Origin: Sutterella sp047777475
Lineage (GTDB): Bacteria; Pseudomonadota; Gammaproteobacteria; Burkholderiales; Burkholderiaceae_F
Assembly: GCA_047777475.1 (NCBI GenBank)
Contig: JBKEET010000005.1
Span: 71,237 to 135,236 of the forward strand
Length of the DNA stretch: 64,000 nt
Direction of reading: 5' to 3'
Shown here: piece by piece, positions 41,916 through 51,866 of the stretch
Layout of the letters: each line of letters opens with the position of its first letter
How positions within the stretch are numbered: position 1 is the stretch's first letter
Program-made: the position numbers and the translations under genes
Notes under the pieces: generated by a model
Told to the model about the DNA's origin: nothing
What the model saw: only the letters and a program-made list of their open reading frames with translations
Databases searched by the model: none

Positions 41916-43571
41916 ATGCTGAGCGCTCTGAGCCTTCGGGACTTTGTGATCGTCGATGCGCTGAACCTTGACGTGAAGCCGGGATTCACCGCACTCACGG
42001 GCGAGACGGGCGCCGGCAAGTCGATCCTGATCGACGCGCTGCAGCTTGTGCTCGGCGGCCGCGCCGACGCGGATGTCGTGCGCGAGGGCGCCGAGCGGGC
42101 CGACATCGCCGCGGAATTCGTGCCTTCGGCGCGCGCCAGGGCGTGGCTCGAGGCCAACGACCTGCAGATGGGCGAGGAGAACGTGCTCGTGCGCCGCACC
42201 GTCGACACGACGGGCCGCTCGAGGGCCTGGGTCAACGGCATTGCCGTGACCGCCTCGCAGCTGCGCGCGCTCGGCGAGACGCTCGTCGACGTGCACGGCC
42301 AGCACGCGCACCAGTTGCTCCTGAAGCCCGCCTACCAGCTGAAGCTCCTCGACGACCATGCGGGCGACGCCGGCGAACTCGCCGCCGTGCGCGCCGCGCA
42401 CGCCGCCTGGCAGGGCGCCGTGCGGGCGCTCGAGGACGCCACCGCCAACGCCGACGCGATCGCCGAAAAGGCCGAGCGCCTCGGCTGGATGATCGAAGAC
42501 CTGCAGTCGCTCTCGCCCAAGAAGGACGAGTGGCAGAAGCTCAGCGAAGACCACGAGCGCCTCTCGCACGGCGTGGCGATCGCCGAAGGGCTCTCGCAGG
42601 CGCTCGGCATGGTCACCGAGGGCGAGGAGTCCGCCTCCTCGGCGCTCTCGGCCGCGCACGCGAAGATCGTCTCGCTCTCGCGCTACGACGCCAAGCTCGC
42701 CGACATCGCCGAGACGCTCTCTTCGGCGATCGACCTCGTCGACCAGACGGGCAGGGAGATCTCGCACTACCTCGACCGCAGCGACCTCGACGGGGAGCGC
42801 TTCGCCGAAATCGACGCGCGCGTCTCGCTCTACTTCGACCTGGCGCGGAAGTTCCGCACCGAGCCCGAGCTCCTCGCCGACCTCCTCGAAAAGAGCCGCG
42901 CGCAGCTCAAGGCGCTCACCGGCGCCAAGGACGTCGCGGCCCTGAAGCGGGCGCGCGACGCCGCGCGCAAGGCCTACGACGAGGCCGCCGCCCGGCTCAC
43001 CGCGGTGCGTTCCCGCACCGCCAAGCAGCTCGGCGACGAAGTCTCCGAGCAGATGCAGCGCCTCGCGATGAAGGGCGCCCGCTTTGAAATCGCGCTCGTT
43101 CCCAATCCGCCCTCGGCCTCGGGCGCCGAGCACTGCGAATTCCTCATCGCCGGCCACGCGGGCGTGAGGACGCGCCCGCTCGCGAAAGTCGCCTCGGGCG
43201 GTGAGCTCGCGCGCATCAGCCTCGCGATCGACGTGGTGACCGTGAAGGCCGCCCCCGTGCCGACGCTCATTTTCGACGAGGTCGACAGCGGCATCGGCGG
43301 CGCCACCGCCGAGGTGGTCGGCATGCTGCTGCGGCAGCTCGGCCGCGAGCGGCAGGTGCTCTGCGTGACGCATCTGCCGCAGGTGGCCGCCTGCGCCGAC
43401 AACCACTGGAAGGTCGAGAAGCACTTCACGGGCGGGCGCACCGTCTCCTCGCTGCAGGTGCTTTCCGCCGACGCGCGCGTCGAAGAGCTCGCGCGCATGC
43501 TCGCCGGCATCTCGATCTCGGACAACACGCGCATCGTGGCGCGCGAGATGCTCAAGGGGAGCGCGAAATGA
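41916..43571 (+). CDS. recN: DNA repair protein RecN
   Basis: A 551-residue SMC-like ATPase of double-strand-break repair. Walker A is GETGAGKS at about 29-36, the coiled-coil arms occupy the middle (roughly 150-370), and the signature VASGGELARISLAID and Walker B PTLIFDEVDSGIGG lie near the C-terminus. AAGGAG lies 8 bases before the ATG. The stop overlaps the next start by four bases (ATGA). In other bacteria it is LexA-controlled; I saw no convincing LexA box here. Confidence 0.96.
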   Translation: MLSALSLRDFVIVDALNLDVKPGFTALTGETGAGKSILIDALQLVLGGRADADVVREGAERADIAAEFVPSARARAWLEANDLQMGEENVLVRRTVDTTGRSRAWVNGIAVTASQLRALGETLVDVHGQHAHQLLLKPAYQLKLLDDHAGDAGELAAVRAAHAAWQGAVRALEDATANADAIAEKAERLGWMIEDLQSLSPKKDEWQKLSEDHERLSHGVAIAEGLSQALGMVTEGEESASSALSAAHAKIVSLSRYDAKLADIAETLSSAIDLVDQTGREISHYLDRSDLDGERFAEIDARVSLYFDLARKFRTEPELLADLLEKSRAQLKALTGAKDVAALKRARDAARKAYDEAAARLTAVRSRTAKQLGDEVSEQMQRLAMKGARFEIALVPNPPSASGAEHCEFLIAGHAGVRTRPLAKVASGGELARISLAIDVVTVKAAPVPTLIFDEVDSGIGGATAEVVGMLLRQLGRERQVLCVTHLPQVAACADNHWKVEKHFTGGRTVSSLQVLSADARVEELARMLAGISISDNTRIVAREMLKGSAK

Positions 43572-44335
43572 CGGCCCGCGCGGAACGGCTCACCGCCGTC
43601 GTGCTCACGCACAACGCCGAGGGTCCGGAGCTCGAGCGGGTGCTCGGCGCGCTCGCCTTCTGCGGCGAAATCCTCGTCATCGACGACATGAGCACGGACG
43701 CCACGCCCGAGACGGCCGCGCGCTGCGGCGCGAAGGTGCTCCGCAGGGCGCTCGCGGGCGACTTCGGCGCGCAGCGGCGCTTCGGCATAGAGCAGGCCTC
43801 CGGCGACTGGATTTTGTTTGTTGACTCAGACGAAACGGTCAGCGAAAAGCTAGCGGAATCAATCGCTTCGCTCGTCAATTCCGGCAAGCGTGCGGCGGGG
43901 CGCGTCAAAAGGGAAAATCGCTTTCTTTATCATGCGATTACGCACGGCTCGATGCGAAGCGACACCGTGCTGCGGCTTTTTCCCCGCGACGCGGTGACCG
44001 TCAGGGGCCTCGTGCACGAGACCTTCGTCACGGATCTTCCCGAGGTGAGGCTTGCGGGGCCGCTTTACCACTGCCCGTACCGCACCTGGAACGACATGAT
44101 CAGGAAGCTCGACGCCTACACCGAGTCGTGGGCGCGCGAGCGCAGGGGCAGGCCGGTCGGCGTGCTTCGCGACATGGTGCTGCGCCCGACGTGGGCGCTC
44201 ATCAAGGTTTACATTTTCAACGGCGGCTTCCTCGACGGGCGCATGGGCTGGATGTTTGCCGTGCACCACGCCTACTACACGTTCATGAAATACGCGAAGC
44301 TCTATCTCCTCAACCGTTCGGACGGGCGCTTCTGA
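43568..44335 (+). CDS. Family 2 glycosyltransferase (WaaE/KdtX-like)
   Basis: A 255-residue GT2 enzyme. TAVVLTHNAEGPELERVLGAL opens the nucleotide-binding fold, and ILVIDDMSTDAT plus DWILFVDSDETVSEKL give the DxD region. The C-terminal VHETFV and RKLDAYTESWARERR segments resemble the LPS-core enzyme WaaE. It overlaps recN by four bases and the next glycosyltransferase by one, so it is in the recN transcript. Confidence 0.88.
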   Translation: MTARAERLTAVVLTHNAEGPELERVLGALAFCGEILVIDDMSTDATPETAARCGAKVLRRALAGDFGAQRRFGIEQASGDWILFVDSDETVSEKLAESIASLVNSGKRAAGRVKRENRFLYHAITHGSMRSDTVLRLFPRDAVTVRGLVHETFVTDLPEVRLAGPLYHCPYRTWNDMIRKLDAYTESWARERRGRPVGVLRDMVLRPTWALIKVYIFNGGFLDGRMGWMFAVHHAYYTFMKYAKLYLLNRSDGRF

Positions 44336-45180
44336 TGACCGGCGAGCTCATTTCCGTCATTGTCTCGACCTACAACTGGCCGCAGGCGCTCGACCTGGTG
44401 CTCCGCTCGCTCGCCGAGCAGACGGACCGCGGCTTCGAGGTCGTGGTCGCCGACGACGGCTCGGGCCCCGAGACGCGGGAGCTCGTCTCCCGGCACGCCG
44501 CGCGCTTCCCGGTGAGGCTCGTGCACTCCTGGCAGCGCGACGAAGGCTTCCGGCTGGCGCGCTCGCGCAACCTCGCGGTGACGAGGAGCCGCGGCGGCTA
44601 CCTCGTCTTCATCGACGGCGACTGCGTGGTGAGGAGCGATTTCGTCGCCGCGCACCGCCGGCTCGCGCACGAGCGCTGCGTCGTCGCCGGGCAGCGGATC
44701 CTCCTTTCCGAGCCGTTCACGAAGCACTGCTTCGAGACGGGCGACATCGCCTGGAAGGAAAGCCTGCCCGCGCTCCTGCGGCTGCGCCTGACGGGCGGGG
44801 TCAACCGCTTCGCGCCCGCGCTCTCCGTGCCGTTCGGGCCGGTGCGGATCATGCGGCCCGTGCGCTGGCAGCTGCTGCGCGGCTGCAACTGGTCGCTGCC
44901 GCGCGCCGATTATTTCGCCGTGGGCGGCCAGGACGAGGCGTTTGAAGGCTGGGGCTACGAGGATTCCGACATGGCCGTGCGCCTTGTGAACGCGGGCCGC
45001 GCGGTGAAATGGGGCGGCTTCACGTCGCCGTGCTTCCACCTTTGGCACAAGGGTGCGAACAAGGAGAGGGCGAAGGCCAACTACGCCGAGCTGAAGCGCG
45101 TCATCGCGCAGAAGCGGGTGCGCCCGAAGAAAGGGTGCCTTGCGGTTTATCCCGAGGACGAGGCTCCCGGGGGCCTCTGA
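44335..45180 (+). CDS. Family 2 glycosyltransferase with galactosyltransferase-type C-terminus
   Basis: A 281-residue GT2 protein. ISVIVSTYNWPQALDLVLRSL begins the GT-A fold, VVADDGSGP and YLVFIDGDCVVR provide the acidic metal-binding residues, and FEGWGYEDSDMAVRLVNAG is the C-terminal motif shared with galactosyltransferases and LPS glycosyltransferases. Its ATG overlaps the previous stop (TGATG). Likely a lipopolysaccharide or glycan enzyme; the sugar is unknown. Confidence 0.88.
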   Translation: MTGELISVIVSTYNWPQALDLVLRSLAEQTDRGFEVVVADDGSGPETRELVSRHAARFPVRLVHSWQRDEGFRLARSRNLAVTRSRGGYLVFIDGDCVVRSDFVAAHRRLAHERCVVAGQRILLSEPFTKHCFETGDIAWKESLPALLRLRLTGGVNRFAPALSVPFGPVRIMRPVRWQLLRGCNWSLPRADYFAVGGQDEAFEGWGYEDSDMAVRLVNAGRAVKWGGFTSPCFHLWHKGANKERAKANYAELKRVIAQKRVRPKKGCLAVYPEDEAPGGL

Positions 45181-45220
45181 AGCGGCGGGGACAGTTCAAA
45201 GGTCCCGCGCCGCTTTCTTT

Positions 45221-46180
45221 TCAGCTTTCGGCGGGGAAGGGCTCGGAGATCAGCTTTTTGAGCGCATCGAGCACGGTGCCGACCTCGGGCCAGCCTTCCT
45301 TCTCGCTGCCGAGGACCACGGCGTTCTCGTTCCAGGGGCCCGTCCTGGCGGGATCGGTCACGCCCATGAGCGTGATCTGGCGCGCGCCCACGGCCGCGGC
45401 GATGTGGCTCACGCCCGAGTCGTTGGCGACGACGAGGCGCGCGTGCTTGGCGAGCGCCGCATAGTTGCCGAGCGTCGTGGGCGGCAGCACGCGCGCGTCG
45501 GGGCAGGCCGCCTTGGCGGCGTCGACCTCGTCGGGCGACGGGAAGACCAGGGGCTCGATCCCCGCCTCGCGCAGCGGCTTGCAGAGATCGTTGAAATGCG
45601 GCCAGGCCTTGACCTTGCCGTGGTGCAGCCCCTTGGCGACGGGCGCCAGCAGCGCGTAGCGCTTCGGCAGGCTGTATTTTTCGGTGAGGTTCCGCACCGC
45701 CGCCTCGTGGCGCGCGAGCACCTGCAGCCCGAGCGACTTGGGCACGGCGTCCCAGGCGGGCGTGCCGCCCCAGGCGAGGATGGCGCCGTGCGCCAGGGTG
45801 AAGAAGCGCTTCACCTCGTGCATGACGGGCGGCTCCGGCACAACCTTGTCGAGGAAGAGGCGGCGCCCGTCGGTCGGGAAGCCCGCGCTGCGCACGCGCC
45901 CGAAGGCAAAGAGCAGCGCGGAGCCGATCGAATTCGGGAAGAGCAGCCCGAGCGGGCGCGGGCCGACGTGGCGGCTCAGGTAGCGCACGTGCGAGATGTC
46001 GTCCGTGAGATGCCCTTCGATCGGGTCGAAGCGCCAGCCCATGCCGGCCATGAGATCCTCGGCCCAGCGCTTGCCGGTCAGCATCGGGGTGTAGCCGCTC
46101 GCCTCGAGGAGCCTCAGGGCGGGCAGGGTCATGCAGCAGTCGCCGACGTGATTGGGAAGCCGGCATAGAACGTTAGGCAT
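45221..46180 (-). CDS. Family 9 glycosyltransferase (LPS heptosyltransferase-like)
   Basis: A 319-residue GT9 protein. The opening PNVLCRLPNHVGDCCMTLPALRLLE resembles WaaF/WaaC (N-x-GD segment), and ARLVVANDSGVSHIAAAVGARQITLMG is the donor-binding signature. The ALLAPVAKGLHHGKVKAWPHFNDL loop is also family-typical. It is convergent with the two GT2 genes, so the three form an LPS-core cluster though on two strands. The specific acceptor is not deducible. Confidence 0.9.
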   Translation of the reverse strand: MPNVLCRLPNHVGDCCMTLPALRLLEASGYTPMLTGKRWAEDLMAGMGWRFDPIEGHLTDDISHVRYLSRHVGPRPLGLLFPNSIGSALLFAFGRVRSAGFPTDGRRLFLDKVVPEPPVMHEVKRFFTLAHGAILAWGGTPAWDAVPKSLGLQVLARHEAAVRNLTEKYSLPKRYALLAPVAKGLHHGKVKAWPHFNDLCKPLREAGIEPLVFPSPDEVDAAKAACPDARVLPPTTLGNYAALAKHARLVVANDSGVSHIAAAVGARQITLMGVTDPARTGPWNENAVVLGSEKEGWPEVGTVLDALKKLISEPFPAES

Positions 46181-46318
46181 TTGCAGTGTGCGGAAAAAAA
46201 TTCATACGAGATTCTCAGCGGCCAATTTTAGCGGCTCGCGCGGCCTTTCCGCACGCCCGGAAGCGGCGCGGCACAGTATCATAGGCGTCTCCCATTCATC
46301 GCTATCGGCGAAAACACA

Positions 46319-47698
46319 ATGACCGTCAGCATTTTCGACATTTTCAAAATCGGCATCGGGCCTTCCTCTTCGCACACCGTCGGACCGATGTGCGCGGGCG
46401 ACATGTTCGCGAGGACGCTCTCGCAGAAGAAGCTTCTCGGCCGCACCGACCGCGTGACGGTCGAGCTCATGGGCAGCCTCGCGGCCACGGGCCGCGGCCA
46501 CGGCACCGACAAGGCCGCCATGCTCGGCCTGATGGGCGAAATGCCCGCGACGGTCGACCCCGACAGGGTCCCCGGGCTCATCGCGGGCGTCGCCGAGAAG
46601 CACGAGCTCCTCCTCGGGGGCGAGAAGGCCGTGGCCTTCGATCCCGTGCGCGACATCCTCTTCCACCCCGACAAGGTGCCCGCCTACCATACCAACGGCA
46701 TCGCGTTCGCCGCCTACGGCGCGGGGCAGCCGCTCTACGAGCGCCGCTACTACTCGGTGGGCGGCGGCTTCGTCGTGCCGGCGCTCGAAAGCGATCCGGA
46801 AAAGCCCGAGCCGCCCGAGGAGAAAAAGGACGCCAAGCCGCTGCCTTTCCCGTACTCGTGCGCCTGCGAGCTCGTCGAGCTTGCCGAAAAGAACCGCCTT
46901 TCGATCGCCGAGATCGTCTTCCAGAACGAGTGCACGGCGATGTCGCAGGAAAACGTCGCCGGCCGCATCGACCGCATCTGGGACGTGATGCACGCCTCGA
47001 TCGAGCGCGGCTTCCGGCAGTCGGGCGACCTGCCCGGGCCCTTCCACGTGGCGCGCCGCGCCAAGGCGCTGCGCGACGAAATCCTCTCCAAGCCCCAGGA
47101 TCCGATGGCCGTGATCGACTGGGTCAACGCCTACGCGATGGCCGTCGCCGAGGAAAACGCCTCGGGCGGCCGCATCGTCACGGCGCCCACCAACGGCGCC
47201 GCGGGGATCGTGCCGGCCGTGATCGAGTACTACCTGAAGCAGATGCCGGGCTCGAACGCCAAGGGCGTGCGCGTCTTCCTGCTCACGGCGGGCGCGATCG
47301 GCGCCCTTTACAAGGAAAACGCCTCCATCTCGGGCGCCGAGGTCGGCTGCCAGGGCGAGGTGGGCGTGGCCTGCTCGATGGCCGCCGGCGGCCTGGCGGC
47401 CGCCATGGGCGGCACGCCGCGCCAGATCGAGAACGCCGCCGAGATCGGCATGGAGCACAACCTCGGGCTCACCTGCGACCCGGTCGCCGGCCAGGTGCAG
47501 ATTCCCTGCATCGAGCGCAACGCCATCGCCGCCGTCAAGGCCATCAACGCCGCGCGCATGGCGCTGCGCGGCACGGGCTCGCACCTGATCAGCCTCGACA
47601 AGGCGATCGCCGCGATGCTCGCCACGGGCCGCGACATGCAGAGCAAGTACAAGGAGACGAGCCGCGGCGGCCTCGCGATCACCATGGTGCAGTGCTGA
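46319..47698 (+). CDS. sdaA: L-serine ammonia-lyase (iron-sulfur)
   Basis: A 459-residue single-chain serine dehydratase that turns L-serine into pyruvate and ammonia. The N-terminal beta domain opens with SIFDIFKIGIGPSSSHTVGPM. The alpha domain carries the 4Fe-4S cysteines in VGCQGEVG, LTCDPVAGQVQIPC and the second of that pair, with the APTNGAAGIVP and GMEHNLGL segments. The enzyme is oxygen-sensitive, which fits an anaerobic lifestyle. The transporter gene follows 13 bases later. Confidence 0.96.
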   Translation: MTVSIFDIFKIGIGPSSSHTVGPMCAGDMFARTLSQKKLLGRTDRVTVELMGSLAATGRGHGTDKAAMLGLMGEMPATVDPDRVPGLIAGVAEKHELLLGGEKAVAFDPVRDILFHPDKVPAYHTNGIAFAAYGAGQPLYERRYYSVGGGFVVPALESDPEKPEPPEEKKDAKPLPFPYSCACELVELAEKNRLSIAEIVFQNECTAMSQENVAGRIDRIWDVMHASIERGFRQSGDLPGPFHVARRAKALRDEILSKPQDPMAVIDWVNAYAMAVAEENASGGRIVTAPTNGAAGIVPAVIEYYLKQMPGSNAKGVRVFLLTAGAIGALYKENASISGAEVGCQGEVGVACSMAAGGLAAAMGGTPRQIENAAEIGMEHNLGLTCDPVAGQVQIPCIERNAIAAVKAINAARMALRGTGSHLISLDKAIAAMLATGRDMQSKYKETSRGGLAITMVQC

Positions 47699-47711
47699 AA
47701 GGGAGGCGCAA

Positions 47712-48659
47712 TTGCTTCAAGGCGTCATCTGCGGCGTTGCCGCCTGCATGATCTGGGGCACGGTCTACATCGCGCCGCTCATCCTCGGCGAGTACGACCC
47801 GGTCCTGATCGCCCTCGGGCGCTATTTCGTCTTCGGCGCGCTCTCCGCGGGGCTCGCCTTCGTCGAGCGCCGCGAGCTCGCGCGCTACAGCGCGAAGGAC
47901 TGGATGACCGCGCTGGCGCTCGGCATCGTCGGCAACCTCGTTTACTACTGGATGCTCGCCGAGGCGGTGACGCACGCGGGCGCGCCGATCGCGGGCGCCT
48001 TCACGGCGCTCATCCCGATCCTCGTCGCCGTGATCGGCAACGTGCAGGCCAAGGCGACCGGCCGCAACATCCCGTGGCGCCGGCTCGCGGTGCCGCTGTC
48101 GCTCGTGCTCCTCGGCATGGCCTGCTTGAACGGCACGGAGTTCGTGCATTACGTCGTCTCGGGCCGCACGAGCTCGGGCACCTTCTGGCTCGGCGTGGCG
48201 TTCGCCGTCGGCGCGCTCTTCCTCTGGACGTGGTACCCGCTCACCAACGCCGCCTGGGTTGAATCGCATCCCAAGGCCTCGCCGCGCGCGTGGACGACGG
48301 CGCAGGGCGTGACGCTCCTGCCGGCGGCCGCCGCGGGCCTCGCGCTCTACCTCCCCGCCCACGGGCTCACGCCCGCCGCGGCGCTCGGCCCGTCGCCCGT
48401 GCTCTTCATTTCCGTGCTCTTCTTCCTCGGCATCGTCGCGAGCTGGGTCGGCATCCTCCTCTGGAGCCAGATGAGCCGCACGCTCCCTTCGGCGCTCGCC
48501 GGGCAGATGATCGTCTTCGAGACGATTTTCGCCGTCATCTACGCGCACATCCTGCGCCGCGAGTGGCCGACGGCGCTGATGGTGATCGGCATGGCGCTGC
48601 TCCTGACCGGCATCATCGCCTCGCTGCGCGCGTTCCGCGAGCCGAGAGAAGGCCGCTGA
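47712..48659 (+). CDS. EamA/DMT-family transporter
   Basis: A 315-residue integral membrane protein with about ten hydrophobic segments and two EamA repeats (ICGVAACMIWGTVYIAPLI and a second repeat beginning near FWLGVAFAVGALFLWTWYPL). Such proteins export amino acids or other metabolites. The start is a TTG at 47712 supported by GGGAGG 5 bases upstream. Co-transcription with sdaA would suit an amino-acid-related substrate, but that is a guess. Confidence 0.87.
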   Translation: MLQGVICGVAACMIWGTVYIAPLILGEYDPVLIALGRYFVFGALSAGLAFVERRELARYSAKDWMTALALGIVGNLVYYWMLAEAVTHAGAPIAGAFTALIPILVAVIGNVQAKATGRNIPWRRLAVPLSLVLLGMACLNGTEFVHYVVSGRTSSGTFWLGVAFAVGALFLWTWYPLTNAAWVESHPKASPRAWTTAQGVTLLPAAAAGLALYLPAHGLTPAAALGPSPVLFISVLFFLGIVASWVGILLWSQMSRTLPSALAGQMIVFETIFAVIYAHILRREWPTALMVIGMALLLTGIIASLRAFREPREGR

Positions 48660-48828
48660 GCAAGGAAACGGCGCCCCGCCCGACGCCGTCCCCGGGACGC
48701 CGGGGCGCCGGAGCCGCAGGCCTTCCGGGGCGCCGCCCCGCGCCGCCGCGCCGCCTTCGGCGCCGGGCGCGGAAAGCGCTCCCGAAACGTCTACAATGAC
48801 AGGACCTAACGATTCAGACGGCACAGCA

Positions 48829-50286
48829 GTGGAACAAATTCTCATCAACCGCAACCCGCGCGAAACCCGCGTCGGCATCCTCTCGGGCGGCGTGCTCCAG
48901 GATCTTTTCATCGAGCGCGACTACGCCCGCGGCTTCGTCGGCAACGTGTACCTCGGGCGCGTCGTGCGCGTGCTCCCCGGCATGCAGAGCGCCTTCGTTG
49001 ACATCGGGCTCGAGCGCACGGCTTTCCTGCACGTCGCCGACATCGAGGCGGCGCACCGCCCCGACGGCGGCAGCGAGCCGATCGAGTGCATCCTGCACGA
49101 GGGGCAGACGATCATGGTGCAGGTCAACAAGGATCCCATCGGCACCAAGGGCGCACGGCTCACCACGACGATTTCGCTCGCGGGCCACAAGCTCGTCTAC
49201 CTGCCGCACGACCGCCACATCGGCGTGTCGCTGCGCATCGAGGACGAGGCGCAGCGCGAGGAGCTGCGCGCCCGCCTCGAGGCGCTCCGCCCCGCCGAGG
49301 AGCAGGGCGGCTACATCATCCGCACGAGCGCCGAAGAGGGCGCGAGCGACCAGGAATTCCTCGACGACATGCACTATCTAGGCCGCCTCTGGCGCGACAT
49401 CGCCGGCGCGGCCGAGGAGAGCATCGTCCCGAAGCTCCTCTACCGCGACCTCACGCTCTCCGAGCGCGTTCTGCGCGACATGGTGCACCAGGAAACCGAG
49501 CTCGTCGAGGTGGACGATCCCAAGGAATACGAGCGCCTCAGGGCCTTCGCCGAGCGCTTCATGCCCGCGGCCGCGGACCGGCTCCGCCTCTACGACGGCG
49601 AGCGCCCGCTCTTCGAGCTGCACGGCATCGAGGGCGAGATCGCCCGCGCGCTTGAGCGCCGGGTCGACTTGAAGAGCGGCGGCTACCTGGTCTTCGACCA
49701 GACCGAGGCGATGACGACGATCGACGTCAACACGGGCGCCTACGTCGGCAAGCGCGATTTCTCGGACACGGTCTTCAAGACCAACCTCGAGGCCGCGCAG
49801 GTCATCGCGCGGCAGCTGCGGCTGCGCAACCTCGGCGGCATCATCATCGTCGACTTCATCGACATGGACCGCCCCGAGCACCGCGAGGCGGTGCTTTCCG
49901 AGCTGCGCCGCGCCGTGGCGCTCGACCGCACGCGCATGACGGTGAGCGACTTCACCGAGCTCGGCCTCGTGGAGATGACGCGCAAGCGCACCCGCGAGTC
50001 GCTCGCGCACGTGCTCTGCGAGCCGTGCCCGCTCTGCGGCGGCCGCGGCGAAATCCGCACGGCGCGCACGGTCTGCTACGAAATCATGCGCGAGATCATC
50101 CGCCTCTCGAAGCAGTACCGGGAGGCGCGCGAATTCCGCATCCAGGCGAGCCGCACCGTGATCGACATGCTCATGGAGGAAGAGGCACCTGCGCTCGAGC
50201 TCCTGCAGCAGGGCATCGAGAAGCCGGTGGTGCTCGAGGAAGAGCCGCACTACACGCAGGAACAGTTCGACGTGATTCTGGCTTAA
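48829..50286 (+). CDS. rng: Ribonuclease G
   Basis: A 485-residue RNase G, which matures the 16S rRNA 5' end and helps mRNA decay. The S1-like domain (FVGNVYLGRVVRVLPGMQSAFVDIGLERTAFLHV), RNase-H-like part, DNase-I-like catalytic segment (TTIDVNTGAYVGKRDF and IIIVDFIDMDRPEHRE, with the catalytic Asp pair) and the zinc-link CEPCPLCGG are all present. No C-terminal scaffold of RNase E type. I start at GTG 48829 (VEQILINRNPRETRVG): the upstream ATG at 48796 lies inside a TACAAT -10 box (48792-48797). Confidence 0.93.
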   Translation: MEQILINRNPRETRVGILSGGVLQDLFIERDYARGFVGNVYLGRVVRVLPGMQSAFVDIGLERTAFLHVADIEAAHRPDGGSEPIECILHEGQTIMVQVNKDPIGTKGARLTTTISLAGHKLVYLPHDRHIGVSLRIEDEAQREELRARLEALRPAEEQGGYIIRTSAEEGASDQEFLDDMHYLGRLWRDIAGAAEESIVPKLLYRDLTLSERVLRDMVHQETELVEVDDPKEYERLRAFAERFMPAAADRLRLYDGERPLFELHGIEGEIARALERRVDLKSGGYLVFDQTEAMTTIDVNTGAYVGKRDFSDTVFKTNLEAAQVIARQLRLRNLGGIIIVDFIDMDRPEHREAVLSELRRAVALDRTRMTVSDFTELGLVEMTRKRTRESLAHVLCEPCPLCGGRGEIRTARTVCYEIMREIIRLSKQYREAREFRIQASRTVIDMLMEEEAPALELLQQGIEKPVVLEEEPHYTQEQFDVILA

Positions 50287-50295
50287 GGAGAGGCC

Positions 50296-51825
50296 ATGGA
50301 CGACAACCGCACTAGCGCTCCCGAGGGGGCGTCCTTCTATTGGTACGACTACGAGACCTTCGGGCTTGACCGGCGTTTCGACAGGCCGGCACAGTTCGCG
50401 GGCATCCGCACCGACCTCGACTTCAACCCGATCGGCGAGCCCGACCTCTTCTACGACAAGCCGAGCTTCGACACGCTGCCCAACCCGCAGAGCTGCCTCA
50501 TCACCGGCATCACGCCGCAGCTCTGTGCCGAGAAGGGCTTGGCCGAGAGCGAGTTCGCCGCCGAGGTGTGGTCCCGCTTCAACAAGCCGGGCACGATGAG
50601 CATCGGCTACAACTCGCTCGGGTTCGACAACGAGGTCTCGCGCTTCCTTTTCTGGCGCAACTTCCTCGAGCCCTACACGCACCAGTGGAAGGACGGCTGC
50701 TCGGTCTGGGACCTCTACCCCTTCACGGCGGCGGTCTGGGCGCTCCGGGGCGAGGGCATCCGCTGGCCCACCTGGGAAGAAGTCGCGAAGATCGCGCCGC
50801 AGTACGCCGACCACAAGCCGGGCGTGTGCTTCAAGCTTGAGTTCCTGAGCCGCTTCAACAACATCGAGCACGCCCATGCGCACGACGCGCTCTCCGACGT
50901 CGAGGCGACGATCGGCATGGCCAGGCTCCTGCGGGACCGCGCGCCGAAGCTCTGGGACTGGGCGCTCGGGCACCGCTCGAAGAAAGCCGTCACCAACGCG
51001 CTCGACGCGGGCCCCGTCATCTGGATCTCCCCGCGCTTCCCGCAGGAGCGCGGCCGCATCGTGCTCGGGCGGCGCATCGGCACGAACCCCGAGAACGGTT
51101 CGGAGGCCTGGATCTGGAACCTCGCCTACGACCCCGCGGAACTCTCCGGCATCAGCGCCGAGGATTTCCGCCGCCGCGCCTTCGGGCGCCGCGAGGAGCT
51201 CGCCGAAGGCGAGAAGCCGCTGCCCGTCTACAAGCTCAAGACCAACGCCTCGCCCTTTGTCTGCTCGAGCCTTCGCGTGCTGCCGGCCGACAAGGCGGCC
51301 GCCTACGGGCTCGACATCGCCGCCGCGCTCGAGAACAGCCGAAAGCTCGAGGCGATGGCGCACCGCCTGCAGGAGCTCTCCGCCGAGATCGCCGCGCTTC
51401 CGGAAGAGGGCGAGCGCCCGGTACACGACGTCGACGCGGGGCTTTACGACGGGGGCTTCCCCTCCGAGGCCGACCGCGCCATGATGGCGCGCGTGCGCCG
51501 CTGCTCGCCCGAGCAGCTCGCCGAGCGCGCCGCCTCGGGCGGGCTCGTTTTCGAAGACCCGCGCTTCAACGAGCTGCTGTTCCGCTTCCGCGCGAGGAGC
51601 TGGCCCGAAACGCTCAGCGGCGGGGAGCTCGCCCGCTGGCGCAGCTTCTGCGCCTCGCGCCTCATCGAGGGCGCCGAGCCGAAGGTGCTCACCGTGTCGG
51701 ACTATTTCGAGATGATCGACGCGATCCGGCAGAACACGGACGACGGCGACGAAAAAACTCAGGAGCTCCTCGAGATGCTTTATTCTTGGGGTGAAAGCGC
51801 CGGCGAGTTCTGCTCCGGGGACTAG
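50296..51825 (+). CDS. sbcB: Exodeoxyribonuclease I
   Basis: A 509-residue exonuclease I, a 3'-5' single-strand DNase used in recombination and mismatch repair. The DEDDh acids are visible: YWYDYETFGLD, GYNSLGFDNEVSRF, and HAHDALSDVEATIGMA with His and Asp. The SH3-like and C-terminal helical regions follow. AAGGAG lies 8 bases upstream of the ATG. It starts 9 bases after rng and is probably co-transcribed. Confidence 0.95.
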   Translation: MDDNRTSAPEGASFYWYDYETFGLDRRFDRPAQFAGIRTDLDFNPIGEPDLFYDKPSFDTLPNPQSCLITGITPQLCAEKGLAESEFAAEVWSRFNKPGTMSIGYNSLGFDNEVSRFLFWRNFLEPYTHQWKDGCSVWDLYPFTAAVWALRGEGIRWPTWEEVAKIAPQYADHKPGVCFKLEFLSRFNNIEHAHAHDALSDVEATIGMARLLRDRAPKLWDWALGHRSKKAVTNALDAGPVIWISPRFPQERGRIVLGRRIGTNPENGSEAWIWNLAYDPAELSGISAEDFRRRAFGRREELAEGEKPLPVYKLKTNASPFVCSSLRVLPADKAAAYGLDIAAALENSRKLEAMAHRLQELSAEIAALPEEGERPVHDVDAGLYDGGFPSEADRAMMARVRRCSPEQLAERAASGGLVFEDPRFNELLFRFRARSWPETLSGGELARWRSFCASRLIEGAEPKVLTVSDYFEMIDAIRQNTDDGDEKTQELLEMLYSWGESAGEFCSGD

Positions 51826-51866
51826 CCCGCGGGCCCCGCCCGGCGCAAGCCAGGGAGGTTCCGCCG

